From positions 2,356,001 through 2,420,000 of the forward strand of contig OZ242345.1 of NCBI GenBank assembly GCA_965208605.1: a DNA stretch of 64,000 nt, in the 5' to 3' direction. The stretch is from UBA9659 sp965208605 (GTDB taxonomy: Bacteria > Pseudomonadota > Gammaproteobacteria > Pseudomonadales > Azotimanducaceae). Shown one piece after another: positions 27,573-34,960 of the stretch (within the stretch, counting starts at the first letter, position 1; each line of letters begins with the position of its first letter). The notes beneath the pieces were generated by a model. It saw only the letters and a program-made list of their open reading frames with translations. It searched no databases and was not told the origin of the DNA. A program made the position numbers and the translations under genes.

Positions 27573-28576
27573 TCGATGAAGGAGAGGTGAGATGCGGTAG
27601 CATCTTGATTTTCTGGAATCAATATAAGGAGTTGCCTTATGAAATGCTACACACACCTCACCAGTGAGCAACGATACCAGATTTCCAATGGCTTGAAGGA
27701 AGGCTATTCGCAAACAGCCATCGCCGATATTATCGGTGTCAACAAAAGTACCATCAGCCGAGAGATACGCCGCAATGGCCCCAATCTGGGGCGTGTGAAG
27801 CGGCGCATCGCCGGCGCGGGTGCTTATGGTCCAGTCGGGGCGCACAAGCAGGCCCTAGCGCGCCGAGTAGGCAAGTCCAAGGTGCGTATTAGCCGGGAAG
27901 ATTGGCAACTCATCGAAGGGCTGCTGCATGAGAAGTGGAGCCCGGAGCAGCTCAGCCTGTGGCTGGGGAAAGCCGGCAGGATGGCGGTCAGCCATGAATG
28001 GATCTACTCATACATCCGCAAGGACAAGTACCACGGCGGTCTTCTGTATAAGCACTTACGCTGCCGGAAAAAGTGGAAGAAACGCTACGGTAGCAAGGCG
28101 AGGCCCGCGCTGCATCTTAGCGATAAGCACAGTATTTTTCGGGTCAATTACCCAGATAAGGAAGGCGAACTAAGCCAATTTACCCGCGCCCTCAAGACCC
28201 TGGACATCGAGCCTATTCACGCCAACACCCCGCCGGCAAAAGGGCGTGTCGAACGAGCCAATAAAACCCTGCAAGACCGACTGGTCAAGGAGATGCTCTT
28301 GCGAAGCATCCGTTCCATTGAACCAGCCAACGCATTGCTGCCCCAGTTTATTGACGACTACAATCGACGTTTTGCGGTTCCCGCAGACTATCCCGAACAA
28401 ATCCAGATGGCGGCGCAAGCCGCTGGTTTAATGACTGGATTCCCGGGCAAGCCCGAGAATGACGGCGCGGCGCTGACTGGCTGGTGTTTTACAACAGACC
28501 CCACCAGGCATTGGCATGAAAATGCCGAATCAGGCACTATTCGGCATAAACTCCCCGGTTGCACTTCAAGGTTGAA
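27550..28576 (+). mobile_element. Mosaic insertion sequence, IS30-type ends with chimeric interior
   Basis: A 1027-bp element bounded by imperfect 19-bp inverted repeats (left ttcaactcttaagtgcaac; right, on the complement, ttcaaccttgaagtgcaac). The left part encodes an IS30-type transposase N-terminus. The middle encodes an ISNCY-type C-terminus. A dispersed palindrome of this genome (ggattcccgggcaagcccga) is inserted at about 28437-28466. Just beyond it a short out-of-frame stretch reads LVFYNRPHQALA, typical of IS3/IS481 transposase C-termini. The element therefore looks like a patchwork of at least three transposases inside one pair of ends. Confidence 0.75.
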
Positions 28577-28604
28577 GCCAAGTGCTGATGACACGCCATG
28601 CTGA
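27639..28604 (+). pseudogene. Chimeric transposase ORF (IS30 N-terminus fused to ISNCY C-terminus)
   Basis: The 321-codon frame starts like IS30: HTH in YTHLTSEQRYQISNGLKEGY, then QTAIADIIGVNKSTISREIRRNG, and the IS30 central block EKWSPEQLSLWL, SHEWIYSYI and LRCRKKWKKRYGSK. At about nt 28105-28125 it jumps to SDKHSIFRVNYPDK, ALKTLDIEPIHANTPPAKGRVERANKTLQDRLVKEMLL and YNRRFAVP, which belong to ISNCY-type transposases. The IS30 acidic catalytic core is absent and only part of the second enzyme's DDE region remains. The final 60 residues are translated repeat DNA. It is almost certainly inactive. Confidence 0.8.
28558..28576 (-). repeat. Right terminal inverted repeat of mosaic IS
   Basis: The sequence gttgcacttcaaggttgaa is the inverted partner of the left end at 27550-27568, with 16 of 19 positions matching. 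Confidence 0.7.
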
Positions 28605-28650
28605 TGACACGCCATGCTTGTAGCCACTAAGCACCCCTGAGCCCCTAGCC

Positions 28651-29682
28651 TTGCGACCTGTCTCCGCACCTCTGCTACTCGGGTTACTTGCCCTGTTACT
28701 ACCGGGACTTGCCTGCCTATCCATGACTCTGGGCACGGTAGATATTGCTGTTTCGGAGGCACTGGGCGCAGTTGCCAATCTGTTATGGGGCAGTAGCCCG
28801 CCTAGCCAAGCCGCCATCATTCTCTTTGAGATACGTTTGCCGCGCATCCTGCTGGCAATCTTTATTGGTGCCACGCTTGCCAGTACCGGCGTGGTGATGC
28901 AGGGATTGTTTCGTAATCCTCTGGCAGACCCATCGTTAATCGGCGTTTCTGGCGGTGCCTCAGTGGGTGCCAGTATCATGATTGTGATGGCTAGCAGCCT
29001 GATTGAAACGGGCTTGGTGCTGGGTTTGTCTCTGGTGGCACTGGGTGCGTTTGTTGGTGGCTTCGCAACGACCCTTCTGGTGTATCGATTGGCAACCTCA
29101 GGCCTGGGCACCTCAGTGACTACCATGCTCTTGGCGGGCATTGCCATTGGTGCCCTGGCGGGTGCCGTCAACTCCTTGTTTGGTTATTTTTCTGACAACG
29201 ATATGTTGCGTCAAATTAGTCTTTGGCAAATGGGCAATCTGAGCGGTGCTCATTGGACCAAGGTGTTCATCATGGCCGGCGTGGCGGCCTGGCTGCTTGC
29301 GTTCTTCCCGCGCGATAGTCAGGCACTTAATGCGCTATTGCTGGGCGAATCCGAAGCCCGGCATCTGGGTATTGATGTCCAGCGAGTGAAGCGCCGACTC
29401 ATCATGCTGACTGCATTGGGCGTCGGTGTGTCGGTCGCCCTGGTGGGTATGGTGGGTTTTGTGGGTTTGATCATCCCCCATCTGGTGCGCTTGATGATTG
29501 GTCCCGAGCATCGCTGGCTCATTCCTGCTTCTGCCTTGGCGGGTGCCATCCTGCTACTTGTTGCCGACAGCTTGGCACGAGTCTTGGTCAGTCCTGCTGA
29601 GTTGCCCACCGGGATCTTGACCGCGCTGCTTGGTGCGCCATTTTTTATCGTCCTGCTGTTACAGCAGCGCAGGGAGGGCTAG
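28651..29682 (+). CDS. btuC: FecCD/BtuC-family ABC transporter permease
   Basis: A 343-residue inner-membrane permease of the vitamin B12/iron-siderophore/haem class. About ten membrane helices can be followed from LLLGLLALLLPGLACL through to FFIVLLLQQ. Family motifs are RLPRILLAIFIGATLASTGVVMQGLFRNPLADPSLIGVSGGA, the ATPase-coupling segment LGESEARHLGIDVQRVKRR and GFVGLIIPHLVRLMIGPEHR. The start is a TTG at 28651; an in-frame stop codon lies 30 bp upstream and a later ATG would remove the first helix. It is the first gene of a three-gene importer with a BtuF-like binding protein, so cobalamin is the likeliest ligand. Confidence 0.88.
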   Translation: MRPVSAPLLLGLLALLLPGLACLSMTLGTVDIAVSEALGAVANLLWGSSPPSQAAIILFEIRLPRILLAIFIGATLASTGVVMQGLFRNPLADPSLIGVSGGASVGASIMIVMASSLIETGLVLGLSLVALGAFVGGFATTLLVYRLATSGLGTSVTTMLLAGIAIGALAGAVNSLFGYFSDNDMLRQISLWQMGNLSGAHWTKVFIMAGVAAWLLAFFPRDSQALNALLLGESEARHLGIDVQRVKRRLIMLTALGVGVSVALVGMVGFVGLIIPHLVRLMIGPEHRWLIPASALAGAILLLVADSLARVLVSPAELPTGILTALLGAPFFIVLLLQQRREG

Positions 29683-29684
29683 GG

Positions 29685-30458
29685 ATGACCATCTGCGCGG
29701 AGGAACTATCGTTACACCGGTCCGGTTTTGACCTCTTGCGTCAGCTCAGCATGCAATTTGCGCTCGGCAAGGTGAATGTGATTCTGGGTCCGAATGGCGC
29801 GGGTAAATCCAGCCTGCTTGGGGTCTTGACCGGGGAGACTCTCCCCTCAAGCGGTAGGGTCCTCATGCACGGTCGCGACATGCAGCAATGGTCATTGCAG
29901 CAAAGAGCGCAAATGCTTGCTGTGTTGCCCCAACACCCGCAACTTAATTTCCCTTTTACCGCTGATGAGGTGGTTGGTATTGGGCGTATTCCGCACCAGA
30001 CGGGCCGGCACCGGGATGCGGAAATTATTGCCGAAGCCCTCGCCATACTGGATGCTCAATACCTGCAAAAACGTTTTTATACGCAGATGTCTGGCGGTGA
30101 AAAACAGCATGTGCAGTTGGCACGGGTCTTGGCGCAAATTTGGGAGCCTAGCGAGCTGGGTGGGCGCTTCCTCGTCCTTGATGAACCGACCGCGGCGTTT
30201 GACCTCTCTCATCAGCAACTCACCTTGACCCTTGTGCGCCACCTGGCAAGTACCGGGGTGGGCATCATCATGGTGTTGCATGACCTTAACCTGGCAGCGC
30301 AGTGTGCGGATAATCTGCTGGTGCTTGATGGCGGTCTTGTGGTCGCTCAGGGCTGCCCCGAAGAGGTGCTGACGACACAATTAATTGATCGCGTCTTTAA
30401 GGTGAAGTCCGTGCTTGCCCGGCATCCCGTCACTCAGAAGCCGCTGGTGATTATCTGA
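29685..30458 (+). CDS. btuD: ABC transporter ATP-binding protein, HmuV/BtuD-like
   Basis: A 257-residue importer ATPase. Motifs are Walker A (ILGPNGAGKSSLLGVL), the Q-loop region (VLPQHPQLNFPFTADEVV), the signature MSGGEKQHVQLARV, Walker B (FLVLDEPTAAFD) and the switch His (VLHDLNLAAQ). The C-terminal RHPVTQKPLVII ending is typical of HmuV-type haem importers, so sequence alone would allow haem. The BtuF-like partner, encoded downstream with a one-base TGATG overlap, favours cobalamin. It starts 2 bp after the permease stop. Confidence 0.88.
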   Translation: MTICAEELSLHRSGFDLLRQLSMQFALGKVNVILGPNGAGKSSLLGVLTGETLPSSGRVLMHGRDMQQWSLQQRAQMLAVLPQHPQLNFPFTADEVVGIGRIPHQTGRHRDAEIIAEALAILDAQYLQKRFYTQMSGGEKQHVQLARVLAQIWEPSELGGRFLVLDEPTAAFDLSHQQLTLTLVRHLASTGVGIIMVLHDLNLAAQCADNLLVLDGGLVVAQGCPEEVLTTQLIDRVFKVKSVLARHPVTQKPLVII

Positions 30459-31375
30459 TGCAGCCCTCGCCAGTTTGGGGCCTCTCGCTACTGCTGGCAG
30501 TGCTCTCTTCAGGCTTGCATGCTGCCCACTCATCCGTGGCGGTGGCCGCGCGCGATGACCTGGGTAGCCTGGTGATTCTGAATAGCCCCGCCGAGCGGAT
30601 TCTTAGCCTGGCACCAGACCTGACTGAAATACTATTTCATATTGGCGCCGGCGCACGTCTTGTTGGCGTGGATGAATATAGTAATTATCCCCTTGAGGCG
30701 AAGCAGATTACTCGGGTCAACAATCATGCCGCCGCTAACTATGAATTGATCCTGGCATTGCAGCCGGATTTGGTGGTTGCTTGGCATTCTGGCAATGGCG
30801 AGCAGATGATTAGTCGCATTCGCGCACTGGGCTTCCCCGTATTTGTGACGGAAGTTCGTAAGATGGACGATATTCCTGGTCTTTATCGTCGCTTAGGGGA
30901 ACTGGTAGGCAATCAAAAACAGGCTGAGGCAAGGGTGGCGGCCTTTGGACAAGGTTTGGCAAGGCTGCGGCTTCTGTATAGCACTAGACCTCAGGTGAAG
31001 ATTTTTTATCAGATCTGGCACGAGCCTTTAATCACCCTCAATGCTGAGCATATACTGAGCGACGTCATGCAACTTTGCGGTGGCATCAACATATTTGCCC
31101 AGGCCATCCCGTTGGTTCCTTATGTCAATATGGAAGCCATTGTGGCGGCGGATCCCCAAGTCGTTATCCTGGGTGCTAGTCAAGAAAATAACCACCAGGG
31201 GTTAGCTGTTTGGCAGCAGTGGCCGGGCATTTCTGCGGTCGCCAATGAACAGATTTATGTGCTCCCGGCGGACTTGATGCAACGCCATTCCATGCGAATT
31301 CTCGACGGTGCCGAACTGCTATGTGGTTATGTGGAGCAAGCCAGACAAGGGCTGGATTCTGACCAGGAAGATTAA
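30458..31375 (+). CDS. btuF: Periplasmic cobalamin-binding protein, BtuF-like
   Basis: A 305-residue class III substrate-binding protein with a signal peptide (LSLLLAVLSSGLHA). The BtuF-like core reads RILSLAPDLTEILFHIGAGARLVGVDEYSNYP, ELILALQPDLVVAWHSGNG and FYQIWHEPLITLNAEHILSDVMQLCGG, characteristic of the cobalamin-binding branch. It would collect B12 delivered across the outer membrane by a BtuB-type receptor; no intact one is close, only two broken receptors at 25-27 and 32 kb. The gene overlaps the ATPase stop by one base. Beyond its stop codon, dispersed repeats begin at once. Confidence 0.88.
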   Translation: MQPSPVWGLSLLLAVLSSGLHAAHSSVAVAARDDLGSLVILNSPAERILSLAPDLTEILFHIGAGARLVGVDEYSNYPLEAKQITRVNNHAAANYELILALQPDLVVAWHSGNGEQMISRIRALGFPVFVTEVRKMDDIPGLYRRLGELVGNQKQAEARVAAFGQGLARLRLLYSTRPQVKIFYQIWHEPLITLNAEHILSDVMQLCGGINIFAQAIPLVPYVNMEAIVAADPQVVILGASQENNHQGLAVWQQWPGISAVANEQIYVLPADLMQRHSMRILDGAELLCGYVEQARQGLDSDQED

Positions 31376-31399
31376 AAGTGGTTGCATCAACATGGCTCG

Positions 31400-31790
31400 C
31401 CCTCGTCATTCTCCGCGCCGCGCCGTCATCTCAGCCGAAGGCGGGACGACCTCCCAGCCGTCATTCTCGCCGAACCTAGTCGTCCTGCCGAAGGCGGGAC
31501 GGCTAGGTTCGGGGGGAATCCAGAGGAACGAGCGGTATTGCCTTTATTCCACTGGATTCCCGCCTTCGGCGAGAATGACAATGGGAGGGGGCTACGCCCT
31601 TCGTTCCACTGACCCCGTTGAGGTGTAGCGGGAATATCAAGGTGGTTGCCTTTGTTCTTCTGGATTCCCGTCACCCCAGTCATCACAGCCATCGGCTGTG
31701 ATGACTGGGGTGACGAGAATGACGGCGCGGGGCGCCGTGAGCCGCCACTCTGGATTCTCGCCTGCTTTGATCCTGACGGGGCATTGGGTA
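31400..31790. repeat. Dispersed palindromic repeat block
   Basis: A repeat-filled gap after btuF. It contains short palindromes such as ggattcccgccttcggcgag (31552-31580) and, at 31670-31714, a perfect hairpin with 21-bp arms and a three-base loop; the arms begin gtcaccccagtcatcacagc. The same hairpin recurs at 43844-43888. Frames through this DNA encode unrelated Pro/Arg-rich peptides in several phases, so it is non-coding. Confidence 0.85.
31670..31714. repeat. Perfect long-stem hairpin (21 bp stem, 3 nt loop)
   Basis: The left arm begins gtcaccccagtcatcacagc, the loop is atc, and the right arm is the exact complement, ending gactggggtgac. It lies about 295 bp downstream of the btuF stop and lacks a T-run, so it is not a standard intrinsic terminator but could stabilise or end the transcript. 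Confidence 0.85.
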
Positions 31791-31844
31791 ACTGAGCAGA
31801 TAGGTTCCGCCAAGCGTTATCCTTAATCTGCTATACTCCGCGCG

Positions 31845-31917
31845 CTGGCAACTGCAACCATGGCAACTACAACCATGGCAACTACAACAAGAAACAACAA
31901 GAAACAACAATAATCAA
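31845..31917. repeat. Short tandem repeats (caaccatggcaacta / acaagaaacaacaagaaac)
   Basis: About 15-bp units aactgcaaccatggc and aactacaaccatggc, followed by acaagaaac units, form a simple tandem block just upstream of the TonB receptor tail. Confidence 0.75.
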
Positions 31918-31918
31918 A

Positions 31919-32492
31919 TGAATGCGGATAGCACAGAAGGCATGGGCTTTGAGACTGGATTTTTGGTTTGGCTGAATTTTTGGTCACTGACAACCTGCGT
32001 CTCAACACCAACCTGAGTTATAACGCAACGGAAATTAAAGACAAGAATCTTCGGGCTGAACAATGCGGGGCAACACCAAGCTGTACCGGACTTGATCCTG
32101 TGGTGGGCATTTTTGCTGGGCCCTTTGGTCCGGTGACCAGCGTGTCGGTCAACGGCAACGATTTGCCACGCTCCCCTGAGTGGCTCTTTAATCTTTCCTT
32201 GCACTACACCCATTATCTGCCGAGCGGGCAGGTGTACATTAGCACTGACTGGAACTATCGCAGTGAGTCCAATATTTTTCTCTATGAAGCAGTGGAGTTT
32301 GTAGCGGAACGACGGTGGCTCGGCGGTATGAGGATGGGATATAAAAATGAATCAAGGAAGTGGGAACTTGCGCTCGTCGGACGGAATATTACTGATGAAA
32401 TTGTTGTTGATGGTGCCTTGGATTTCCTTAACCTGACCGCCTTTGTTAATGAACCCGCCTTCTGGGGATTGGAACTTGGCTATTCCTATTAA
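31919..32492 (+). pseudogene. C-terminal fragment of a TonB-dependent receptor
   Basis: From 31968 an open frame of 174 codons reads LVTDNLRLNTNLSYNATEIKD, then DLPRSPEWLFNLSLHYTHYLPSGQVYISTDWNYRSE, LALVGRNITDE and the barrel end FWGLELGYSY. These are the last strands of a TonB receptor. A further piece (DSTEGMGFETGFL) is in another frame from 31919. The signal peptide, plug and most of the barrel are missing. The remnant directly precedes a nucleoside-salvage operon, so the lost receptor may have served nucleoside uptake. Confidence 0.8.
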
Positions 32493-32496
32493 AAGT

Positions 32497-34179
32497 ATGA
32501 TGCAGCGCAGCAGGCCCCGCTCCGCTACACATCAATCTAAGCAAGACCGGCGCCGCTGCCGCCGTTGCTGTTGCCGCCGCCGTTGCTGTTGCCGCCGCCA
32601 TGCCAGATTTGTGTTGCCCATATACCCCCTATATATAACCTTCTTGCTTGCCTGCTCCGGGGTCTTCGCCGCGGCATCACCCGTGGAGTCTTATTTCAAT
32701 CGTGTCAAGGACAATCCGCTACTACTGAGGCACTTCCTCTATCAATTTCCCAAGGGTGGTGAATTGCATAGTCACCTGGATGGCGCGATCTATGCGGAGA
32801 ACTACATCGCCTGGGCGGCTGCCGACGGTAAGTGCATTGATGTATCAACTTTCATTATAGAGCTGCCGCCCTGTGATGCCTCTCTAGGGCGGCCAAAGGT
32901 GGCTGCTATTCAGTTTGATCCTGTCCAGGTCAATGCAATTATTGACGCATTTTCAATCAGGAACTATGAGACCGGCAGCCTATCTGCGCATGCGCAGTTC
33001 TTCGCTACCTTTCAACGTTACTTAGCGGTAAGCCAGGGCCGGCAAGGCAGTATGCTTGCCGAGGTCACCGCCCGAGCGGCTCGGCAAAACACCTGGTATT
33101 TGGAACTCATGCAATCCTACGGGATGGCGCAGGCGCGGACCCTGGCAACCCAAGATGAACGGTTTAATGGCAGTGCTTCTCTTGTCGAGCTGGCAAGTCT
33201 GGATGCTGTTGAAACCCTGGTGACCGACACCCTCGCGTTTACTGAGCAGGTGGAAGCCCAATGGCGGGAGGAGTTGGGTTGTAATGATGTTCCTAACCCT
33301 GCTCCTAATTATGATGGTAATCCTGCTCGTAACTATGATGGTAATCCTGCTCCCAGTATCCCTGGCTGTTTTGTTGAAGTGCGTTATCTCGCGCAGGTGA
33401 TTCGCACCTTCCCGAGGGCGCAGGTGCTTGCTCAGACCCTCTTGGCTTTTAAACTCATTGAGCGGGACCCTCGTTATGTCGGTCTGAACTTTGTTGCCCC
33501 GGAGGATGCCTCAATAACACTCAGAGATTATCGGGTGCAGATGGAGATTATCCGGGATCTTGCGGCACTCTTCCCGGCTAGTAGTCGCCAGGTCACCCTC
33601 CACGCGGGGGAACTGGCATTACCCCTGGTGCCCCCGGAGGCATTGCGGCGCCACATTTATGAAGCGGTGCACATCGCCGGTGCACGGCGCATAGGTCATG
33701 GGGTGGATGTCATCTATGAGGACAATCCCATGGCACTACTTGAACACATGGCAAAACAGCAGATTCTGGTGGAGATCAACCTGACCAGCAACGCCATGAT
33801 TCTGGGTGTTGAGGGAGCTGAGCATCCCTTTGCACTCTACCGTTCACAAGGTGTGCCTTTGGCTTTATCTACGGATGATGAAGGGGTGGCTAGGATTGAC
33901 CTGACCCATGAATATGTACGTGCCACACAAACGTATGATTTGGACTATGCTTACCTAAAGGAATTAGCGCGTAATGCTCTGGGGTATAGTTTTTTACCGG
34001 GTGCTAATTTGTTTATTGATATTCCCCAGGCGAAGCAGGTAACCGCCTGTGCCCGGGACAGCTATGCACGCAAGCCATCAAAGGGGTGTCAGGAATTTTT
34101 AGCCCGCAGTGAAAAGGCGCGTTTGCAGTGGCACCTGGAAGAAAGATTGCATCTATTTGAAGCGCAATATAAAGAGTGA
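32497..34179 (+). CDS. Secreted adenosine deaminase-family protein (ADGF/CECR1-like)
   Basis: A metal-dependent deaminase of up to 560 residues. The zinc-site motifs are GGELHSHLDGAIYAENY (HxH), TLHAGE, RIGHGVD and LSTDDEG, in the proper order and spacing. A signal peptide (VLPIYPLYITFLLACSGVFA) implies export or, from LLAC, a lipoprotein. Two starts are possible: ATG 32497, which adds a strange Arg/Cys-rich leader (RRRCRRCCCRRRCCC) encoded by CCGCCGTTGCTGTTG repeats, or GTG 32611 directly before the signal peptide, which is more natural. Residues about 285-310 contain a tandem NPAPNYDG/NPARNYDG insertion from a 24-bp DNA duplication. Followed by deoD and a sugar phosphomutase. Confidence 0.82.
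   Translation: MMQRSRPRSATHQSKQDRRRCRRCCCRRRCCCRRHARFVLPIYPLYITFLLACSGVFAAASPVESYFNRVKDNPLLLRHFLYQFPKGGELHSHLDGAIYAENYIAWAAADGKCIDVSTFIIELPPCDASLGRPKVAAIQFDPVQVNAIIDAFSIRNYETGSLSAHAQFFATFQRYLAVSQGRQGSMLAEVTARAARQNTWYLELMQSYGMAQARTLATQDERFNGSASLVELASLDAVETLVTDTLAFTEQVEAQWREELGCNDVPNPAPNYDGNPARNYDGNPAPSIPGCFVEVRYLAQVIRTFPRAQVLAQTLLAFKLIERDPRYVGLNFVAPEDASITLRDYRVQMEIIRDLAALFPASSRQVTLHAGELALPLVPPEALRRHIYEAVHIAGARRIGHGVDVIYEDNPMALLEHMAKQQILVEINLTSNAMILGVEGAEHPFALYRSQGVPLALSTDDEGVARIDLTHEYVRATQTYDLDYAYLKELARNALGYSFLPGANLFIDIPQAKQVTACARDSYARKPSKGCQEFLARSEKARLQWHLEERLHLFEAQYKE
33294..33352 (+). repeat. In-frame 24-bp tandem repeat in the deaminase gene
   Basis: Two full copies and a partial third of a 24-bp unit (aaccctgctcctaattatga plus tggt) encode NPAPNYDG, NPARNYDG and NPAP. 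The insertion separates QWREELGCND from PGCFVEVRYLAQ, two segments expected to be closer in the family. Confidence 0.85.
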
Positions 34180-34217
34180 CGGGGTTCGGCGAGAATGACG
34201 GGGTTGAGCAATAAAGG

Positions 34218-34943
34218 ATGACGAGCGATATAAAAATGGGTTCACTTCACATCAATGCGGAGCCTGGTGCATTTGCCGATAAGGTGTTGTTCCCTGGGGA
34301 CCCGCTACGGGCAAAGTATATCGCTGAGCATTTTCTTGAGCGGGCCGAGGTGGTCACGGAACTGCGTAATATTCTGGGTTATACCGGCGAATATAAAGGT
34401 ACTGCTATTTCCGTGATGGGTAGCGGCATGGGTATCCCTTCTGCTTCTATTTATGTCAAAGAACTGAGTACCCACTATGGCATCAAAGAGTTGCTTCGGA
34501 TTGGTAGTTGCGGCGCGGTGAGTAAGGAAGTGCAACTCAGGGACCTTGTCATTGGCATGGGTGCGTCAACCGATTCTAATGTTAATCGTATTCGCTTTGG
34601 TGGTTATGATTATGCTGCCATCGCTGATTTTGGTTTGTTGGAGAAGGCAGTAGCAGCAGCCAGAGCCATGGAACTCCCGGTCAAAGTGGGTAATGTTTTT
34701 ACTTCCGACCTTTTTTACACACCAGACCTGGCGTCTTTTGACCTGATGGAACAGTACGGCATTCTGGGTGTAGATATGGAAACCGCGGGGGTGTACAGCG
34801 CGGCTGCTGAGCATGGTGTGAAGGCACTCGCCATGTTCACGGTCACCGATCATATCCGTACCGGCGCGCGCCTCTCCTCGGAAGCGCGCCAAACATCCTT
34901 GGATGAAATGATCACCCTGGCGCTGCGTTGCATGACGCTCTGA
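34218..34943 (+). CDS. deoD: Purine nucleoside phosphorylase, DeoD type
   Basis: A 241-residue hexameric-type phosphorylase that converts purine nucleosides plus phosphate to the base plus (deoxy)ribose-1-phosphate in the cytosol. Motifs are HINAEPGAFADKVLFPGDPLRAKYIAE, GSGMGIPSASIYVKEL, LLRIGSCGAV, DMETAGVYSAA (substrate Glu) and the general acid Asp in TVTDHI. Length is typical. The ATG follows AAGG at a good distance. It sits 17 bp ahead of the phosphosugar mutase, which fits a purine-salvage operon with the upstream deaminase. Confidence 0.95.
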   Translation: MTSDIKMGSLHINAEPGAFADKVLFPGDPLRAKYIAEHFLERAEVVTELRNILGYTGEYKGTAISVMGSGMGIPSASIYVKELSTHYGIKELLRIGSCGAVSKEVQLRDLVIGMGASTDSNVNRIRFGGYDYAAIADFGLLEKAVAAARAMELPVKVGNVFTSDLFYTPDLASFDLMEQYGILGVDMETAGVYSAAAEHGVKALAMFTVTDHIRTGARLSSEARQTSLDEMITLALRCMTL

Positions 34944-34960
34944 TAGGGGTCTGCTTGCGA

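Noticed and set aside
28577..28650. Cobalamin riboswitch ahead of btuC
   Set aside because: The gap is only about 75 bp and lacks the conserved B12-box; regulation may lie further upstream and be lost to the IS.
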